Source of the DNA: DATLZC01 sp037444005
GTDB taxonomy: Bacteria > Chloroflexota > Dehalococcoidia > DSTF01 > JACRBR01
Length of the DNA stretch: 9,271 nucleotides
Direction: 5' to 3'
Assembly: GCA_037444005.1 (NCBI GenBank)
Contig: JBBING010000092.1
Coordinates: forward strand, 1-9,271
Below are positions 6,148 through 9,271 of this stretch, piece by piece (within the stretch, counting starts at the first letter, position 1; every line of letters begins with the position of its first letter). Made by a program: the position numbers and the translations under genes. The notes below the pieces were generated by a model. It worked only from the letters and a program-made list of their open reading frames with translations, was not told where the DNA came from and did no database searches.

Positions 6148-7532
6148 CGGCCCGCGAAGCCGCGCGCAGGCGAGCGCTGCCCTCGCTCCGCCCGTACCAG
6201 CTCGAGCCGCTGCGGGCCATCGTCGACAGCGTTCGCGGGCGCCTGGGGCGCTCGTTCTCCATCGAAATCGCGCGCCAGGGCGGGAAAAACGAGCTCTCGG
6301 CGCAGCTCGAACTCCTGCTCCTGGCGACGCACGCCCGTCGTCCCGTCGACAACGTGAAGGCGGCGCCGACGTTCAGCCCGCAGGCCCGCCTCAGCCTGCG
6401 GCGGCTGTGGCAACGCATCGAACAGGCGGGCCTCGCACCGCTCGCCTCCCGCGAGGCAGGCCACATCGTCAGGCTGGGCCGCGCCCGCCAGATCTTCCTC
6501 TCGGCGGAGCCGGGCGCCAACGTCGTCGGCCACACCGCCCATCTCCTGCTCGAGGTCGACGAGGCGCAAGACGTGGACCCGGAGAAGTTCGACCGCGAGT
6601 TCCGGCCCATGGCCGCGGCCCGCAACGCTACCGTCGTCTTCTACGGCACCGCCTGGACCGAAACGTCACTCCTCGAGCGCGCGAAGCAGGCCCACCTCGA
6701 AGCGGAACGGAGCGACGGCGTGCGCCGGCACTTCGAGTACGACTGGACCGTCGTCGCCCGCTACGTTCCCGCCTACGCGGCCTACGTCGAGGGCGAGCGC
6801 CGCCGTCTGGGCGAGGACCACCCGCTGTTCCAGACCCAGTACTGCCTTCGGACGCTCTCCGGGGAAGGACGCCTCTTCTCGCCGTCGCAGCGGTCGCAGC
6901 TCCAGGGCGCTCACGCACGACTGCGGACGCCCGCGCCCGGCGAGCGGTACGTCGCGGGCCTCGACCTCGGGGGCGAGGCGGACGCCGCCCGTGGCCGCCA
7001 CGACGCCACCGCCCTCGCCCTCGGCCGCGTCCGCGAGGCGGGCGACCCGCTGTTCCCGGGCGCGCGGGTCGAGGTCGTGGAGCTCCTGACGTGGACGGGC
7101 GAGCGGCACGACCTCCTCGTGCCGCGGCTCGTGGACCTGCTCAGGGACGTCTGGCGCGTGGCCCGGGTGGCGGTGGACGCCACGGGCCTCGGCGAGCCCA
7201 TCGCGCGAGCGCTGGCGTCGGCGCTCGGCTCCTCGCGGGTCGAGGCCGTGAAGTTCAGCGCCGAGCGGAAGTCCGCGCTGGGGTACGGGTTGCTCGCGGC
7301 CGTGAACGCTGGCCGCTTCAAGCTCTTCGCCCCCGACGGCTCGCCCGAGTGTCGCGAATGCTGGCGGCAGGTCGAGCTGGCCCGCTCGGCGTACCGGCCC
7401 GGCGGGACGCTGAACTTTTTCGTGGACCCGTCGGAAGGACACGACGACATCCTCATGAGCCTGGCGTTGCTGGCCGAGGCGGCGTCCGACGCCGCGCCGA
7501 GGCGCGCGCTGGGCAGACGAAGGGAGACGTAG
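6135..7532 (+). CDS. terL: Phage terminase large subunit (packaging ATPase-nuclease)
   Basis: This 465-residue protein is the motor that pumps phage DNA into the capsid and cuts it. The N-terminal ATPase domain has the opening LRPYQLEPLRAIVDSV (18-33), a variant Walker A ARQGGKNE (46-53, K51; Asn follows the Lys instead of Ser/Thr), Walker B LLLEVDEAQ (137-145, D142, E143) and the coupling-type segment VVFYGTAWT (167-175). The RNase H-like nuclease domain shows its three acidic blocks: AGLDLGG (D277), VAVDATG (D348) and EGHDDILMS (D437, D438). Length and domain order are normal. The GTG start at 6135 is preferred because GGAGGT (6120-6125) lies nine bases upstream, inside the preceding gene, which it overlaps by 13 bases. 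No canonical small terminase gene is recognised beside it. Identification is strong. Confidence 0.93.
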   Translation: MADVTAREAARRRALPSLRPYQLEPLRAIVDSVRGRLGRSFSIEIARQGGKNELSAQLELLLLATHARRPVDNVKAAPTFSPQARLSLRRLWQRIEQAGLAPLASREAGHIVRLGRARQIFLSAEPGANVVGHTAHLLLEVDEAQDVDPEKFDREFRPMAAARNATVVFYGTAWTETSLLERAKQAHLEAERSDGVRRHFEYDWTVVARYVPAYAAYVEGERRRLGEDHPLFQTQYCLRTLSGEGRLFSPSQRSQLQGAHARLRTPAPGERYVAGLDLGGEADAARGRHDATALALGRVREAGDPLFPGARVEVVELLTWTGERHDLLVPRLVDLLRDVWRVARVAVDATGLGEPIARALASALGSSRVEAVKFSAERKSALGYGLLAAVNAGRFKLFAPDGSPECRECWRQVELARSAYRPGGTLNFFVDPSEGHDDILMSLALLAEAASDAAPRRALGRRRET

Positions 7533-7555
7533 CGAGACACGAGAGAGGGCTGACG

Positions 7556-7942
7556 ATGCGCCGGATCGACCTCGGACGCAAGCCGGAACGCGAGGAGGCG
7601 GTGCCGCTCCCGCTGGTGGAGCGCCGGGACGCGCTCCCGGAGCACATGACGTACCGGGACAAGGGCTGCGAGCTCGCGCCCCGGTGCCTCGAGTGCCCGC
7701 TGCCCCGCTGCAAGTACGACGAGCCCGGCGGCGCACGCCGGCTTCGCGTCGAGACGCGCGACCGCGCGCTGATCGACGTCTGGCGCGCCGAAGGGCTCAG
7801 CGTCAACGAGCTCGCGCGACGCTTCGGCGTCTCGCGACGCTCGGTCTTCCGCATTCTGCAGGCCGCGCGGGCCGACGGGGCCGCCCGCCCCGCGCGCAAC
7901 GGCGACGGCGGCCCGCCGTCGACGAAGGGAGCGCACCCATGA
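7556..7942 (+). CDS. Cys4 motif plus helix-turn-helix protein, candidate small terminase or regulator
   Basis: This 128-residue protein has two recognisable parts. Four cysteines, C38, C44, C47 and C52 (spacing CX5CX2CX4C, around CLECPLPRCKYD), look like a zinc or iron-sulphur site. Residues 81-105, LSVNELARRFGVSRRSVFRI onward, form a classic helix-turn-helix of the Hin-recombinase/sigma-like type. The C-terminus is a Gly/Pro-rich tail. The ATG at 7556 is 23 bases after the terminase stop, with a purine-rich GAGAGAGGG upstream. Its end overlaps the portal start by ATGA. A DNA-binding protein wedged between large terminase and portal could be the small terminase, recognising packaging sites, or a late-gene regulator. 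The domain reading is good; the role is inference. Confidence 0.75.
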   Translation: MRRIDLGRKPEREEAVPLPLVERRDALPEHMTYRDKGCELAPRCLECPLPRCKYDEPGGARRLRVETRDRALIDVWRAEGLSVNELARRFGVSRRSVFRILQAARADGAARPARNGDGGPPSTKGAHP

Positions 7943-9271
7943 GCGTCGCTGAACCGACGATCCCGCAAATCCTCCAGCGGATGGACGCCGACCGCTTGCG
8001 CCGGTACGCCGACCATCTCGCCTTCTACCGCGGCGACCAGTGGCCCGGGCCGCGGCGAACCCGCGACCGCCGGCTCGTCTTCAACTACGCGAAGGCGCTG
8101 GTCGAGAAGACGACCTCGTACCTCATGACCGGCGTCGGCTTCGCGGTCGACCCCGTCGACGCGTCGCCCGGCGCACAGGACCGCGCCCGGCGCGCCGAAG
8201 CCGCCCTCGCGGAGGTGTACGACGACAACCAGCTCGCGCAGCTCGACTTCGACACCGAGATCGACGCCGCCGTTCTCGGCGACGGCGCCTTCAAAATCAC
8301 GTGGGACGCCGTCGAACGCCGCGTCCGCGTGTCCGCGCCCGACGTTCAGGGGCTCTTCGCGTGGTGGACGGGCGACGACGTGGGCCGCGTGTGGCGCGTG
8401 GCGAGCCGGTACGCCCTCAAGCCCGAGGAGGTGGAGCTGCTCCACGGCGTCCGCCTGCCCCGGGGCCGGCGCGCCGCTCCCGCCGAGGTCATCGAAGTGT
8501 GGACCGACGCCGCGTTCGAGCTCTGGATCGAGGGCGCGCCGGTCCAACGCAAGGCCAACCCGTACGGCTTCATCCCGTTCGTGATCTACCCGAATCTGCG
8601 GGAGCCGAAGCGCTTTCTGGGGCGAGAGCGACCTCGCACCCATCAAGGAGTCGGTCCGCGAGCTGAACCGGGCGCTGTCCCAGCTCTCGATGATCCTCGA
8701 GCTTTCGGGCAATCCCATCGCCGTGCTCGAAAACGTGACGGAATCGCAGGACATCGCCGTACAGCCCGGCGCGGTGTGGGAGCTCCCCGAGCGAGCCCGG
8801 GCGTACCTGCTCGACCTGCTGCAGGGAGGCGGTGTCAAGCTGCACGTGGACTACGTCGACCTCATCTACCGTACCCTGCACGACCTAGCGGAGGCGCCGC
8901 GCACGGCGTTCGGCGAGAACCGGCAGGCGCTGTCCGGCGTCGCGCTCCACGTCGAGCTGGACCCGCTGCTCAAGAAGGTGCAGCGCAAGCGGCTCATCCG
9001 GTCCGTGGCGTACCAGCGCCGCAACGCCATGATCCTGCGCATCCTCGAACAGCGCACGGGCGAGCGCTTCGCGCCGTACCGTTCGCGGGTGGTCTGGGGG
9101 CCGCTGCTGCCGGAGGACCGCAGCCGCCTGGTGGCGGACGAACGGACGCTGGTGGAGGCAGGCATCCACAGCCGGCGACGGGCCGCGGCGGAGCTCGGCG
9201 TCGCCGATCCCGACGAGGAGTTCCGCCGCTGGCTCGAGGAACGCGAGCGGCTCCTCCGGAGCGCCGCGGGG
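7939..9271 (+). CDS. SPP1 gp6-like phage portal protein, frameshifted and 3'-truncated by window end
   Basis: The portal forms the dodecameric ring at one capsid vertex through which the terminase pumps DNA. ATG 7939 overlaps the previous stop (ATGA), with AGGGAG just upstream. The first frame gives 226 residues typical of the gp6-like family: an N-terminal segment with AFYRGDQW (28-35), NYAKALVEKTTSYLMTGVGF (49-68), the GDGAFKITWD strand (114-123) and NPYGFIPFVIYP (207-218). At 8614-8616 a TTT run appears to carry one extra base. Removing it restores RFWGESDLAPIKESVRELNR and 218 further codons in the +1-shifted frame, including LSQLSMILELSGNPIAVLEN and YVDLIYRTLHDLAEAP, up to the last base. 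Without correction the second half reads as Arg/Gly/Pro-rich shadow sequence. About 444 codons are present against roughly 500 for SPP1 gp6, so only the C-terminal end is missing. The break may be a sequencing error or a real mutation. Confidence 0.85.
   Translation, partial: MSVAEPTIPQILQRMDADRLRRYADHLAFYRGDQWPGPRRTRDRRLVFNYAKALVEKTTSYLMTGVGFAVDPVDASPGAQDRARRAEAALAEVYDDNQLAQLDFDTEIDAAVLGDGAFKITWDAVERRVRVSAPDVQGLFAWWTGDDVGRVWRVASRYALKPEEVELLHGVRLPRGRRAAPAEVIEVWTDAAFELWIEGAPVQRKANPYGFIPFVIYPNLREPKRFLGRERPRTHQGVGPRAEPGAVPALDDPRAFGQSHRRARKRDGIAGHRRTARRGVGAPRASPGVPARPAAGRRCQAARGLRRPHLPYPARPSGGAAHGVRREPAGAVRRRAPRRAGPAAQEGAAQAAHPVRGVPAPQRHDPAHPRTAHGRALRAVPFAGGLGAAAAGGPQPPGGGRTDAGGGRHPQPATGRGGARRRRSRRGVPPLARGTRAAPPERRG

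Noticed and set aside
6407..7942. A 511-codon frame joining a terminase shadow to the Cys4-HTH gene
   Set aside because: The part before 7556 is Arg/Pro/Gly shadow sequence over the terminase; the true gene begins at ATG 7556 after the terminase stop.
8040..8666. A 208-codon + strand frame over the portal gene
   Set aside because: It is a shadow with Arg/Pro-rich product; portal family motifs are in the neighbouring frames.
6666..9169. Several long - strand frames opposite the phage genes
   Set aside because: No motifs, low-complexity products, and all phage genes with identifiable domains run on the + strand.

Overview
The window is high-GC bacterial DNA in two blocks separated by a run of exactly 100 unknown bases (5184-5283). 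The left block is ordinary chromosome. It holds the end of an F1Fo ATP synthase operon on the + strand in the order atpA (3' part only), atpG, atpD, atpC. After convergent terminator-like hairpins comes a two-gene operon on the - strand: a ferritin-fold protein followed by a small SCP2 (sterol carrier)-like protein. The high GC, the ATP synthase gene order and this ferritin-fold/SCP2 pair would fit an uncultivated soil or subsurface lineage such as Rokubacteria/NC10 or a deltaproteobacterium-like group. That placement is an impression from family resemblance and was not tested.

The right block (5284-9271) is a phage or prophage DNA-packaging module, all on the + strand. It starts with the end of a small hydrophobic ORF, followed by three tiny genes of 48, 110 and 68 codons. 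The last of these is a coiled-coil protein with one C-terminal membrane segment. Then come a terminase large subunit, a four-cysteine helix-turn-helix protein and an SPP1 gp6-like portal protein that runs off the window. The genes are packed tightly: GTGA/ATGA start-stop overlaps, a 13-base overlap into the terminase, and good GGAGG-type ribosome binding sites inside the preceding genes. This indicates one co-translated late transcript. The portal gene carries an apparent one-base insertion in a TTT run at 8614-8616 that breaks its frame.

How the blocks work: the left genes make the F1 catalytic head of ATP synthase (alpha, beta, gamma, epsilon). The divergent pair probably has a lipid- or redox-related role, but its ferritin-fold protein lacks several residues expected of a di-iron site. 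The right genes would build the genome-packaging machine: the terminase motor-nuclease docks on the portal, and one of the small DNA-binding-like proteins may act as the small terminase. No integrase, attachment site, tRNA, CRISPR array or insertion sequence is visible. Because the two blocks meet only through the gap, their physical linkage is not shown by the sequence. I found no clearly new biological system. The points most worth checking are the gap junction, the degenerate ferritin-fold protein, the Cys4-HTH protein and the portal frameshift.
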